Shown here in pieces: positions 4,966-5,007 of a DNA stretch of 5,007 nt. The notes beneath the pieces are model-generated. The model was not told the DNA's origin, searched no databases, and was given only the letters and a program-made list of their open reading frames with translations. Position 1 is the stretch's first letter. The number at the start of each line of letters is the position of its first letter. Origin of the DNA: Desulfuromonadaceae bacterium (GTDB taxonomy: Bacteria; Desulfobacterota; Desulfuromonadia; Desulfuromonadales; Geopsychrobacteraceae); NCBI GenBank assembly GCA_016744555.1, contig JADGED010000178.1:1-5007 (forward strand). Reading direction: 5' to 3'. Both the position numbers and the translations under genes were made by a program.

Positions 4966-5007
4966 TTACTGGATGTAGACCAGTTCTCCGCTATCAAACC
5001 CTACAGC
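4966..5007 (-). CDS. Last 13 codons of an ORF in the next cassette, partial
   Basis: On the - strand from the window edge the only open frame ends in SGELVYIQ then TAA at 4968-4966, four bases before the GCCTAAC core of the attC site. Cassette ORFs commonly stop just before their attC, which is the main support. Forty-two bases are too few to recognise a family. Confidence 0.4.
   Translation of the reverse strand, partial: AVGFDSGELVYIQ

Noticed and set aside
4968..4984. ACTGG-ATGTAGA-CCAGT hairpin after the second attC
   Set aside because: The five-base stem has no T-run and lies in the putative end of a cassette ORF; it is probably fortuitous.

Overview
The window appears to be a bacterial chromosome at the point where housekeeping genes meet the end of an integron cassette array. 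The host cannot be fixed from 5 kb. The MocR regulator divergent from a DUF2917 gene, next to a bioF-esterase-bioC cluster, would suit a Desulfuromonas/Geobacter-like deltaproteobacterium, but this is an inference and a gammaproteobacterium is possible. No rRNA, tRNA, CRISPR array or integrase gene is visible.

Left part (1-1516, + strand): the end of a biotin-precursor operon. The C-terminus of bioF overlaps a short alpha/beta-hydrolase gene (likely pimeloyl-ACP methyl ester esterase) by 10 nt, which overlaps bioC by 26 nt. BioC methylates the malonyl thioester to disguise it for fatty acid synthesis, the esterase unmasks pimeloyl-ACP, and BioF condenses that with alanine.

Middle (1517-3590): a MocR-type regulator (GntR winged helix fused to an aminotransferase-like domain) on the - strand, converging on bioC, and a divergent 87-aa DUF2917 gene on the + strand. 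The 228-252 bp between them carry three TRGACACA direct repeats, plausible MocR operators.

Right part (3591-5007): accessory DNA. First comes a decayed second copy of the 3' end of bioC (50 of 60 bases identical, no gaps). It abuts the 3' end of a degenerate group II intron on the - strand: a recognisable DVI-like hairpin with bulged A, a DV-like hairpin, and the C-terminal maturase part of the intron reverse transcriptase, in one frame but with three internal stops. The rest of the intron is missing; it is cut off at the core of an integron attC site. Then comes a complete gene cassette on the - strand (LysE/RhtB-family exporter with attC sites at both boundaries) and the last codons of an ORF from another cassette. 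The array reads leftwards, so its integrase, if present, should lie to the right of the window.

The most unusual point is the order: gene 3' end, group II intron remnant, attC array. This arrangement is close to what has been proposed as an intermediate in intron-assisted cassette formation, though here it is decayed and could also result from a misdirected cassette insertion into an intron.
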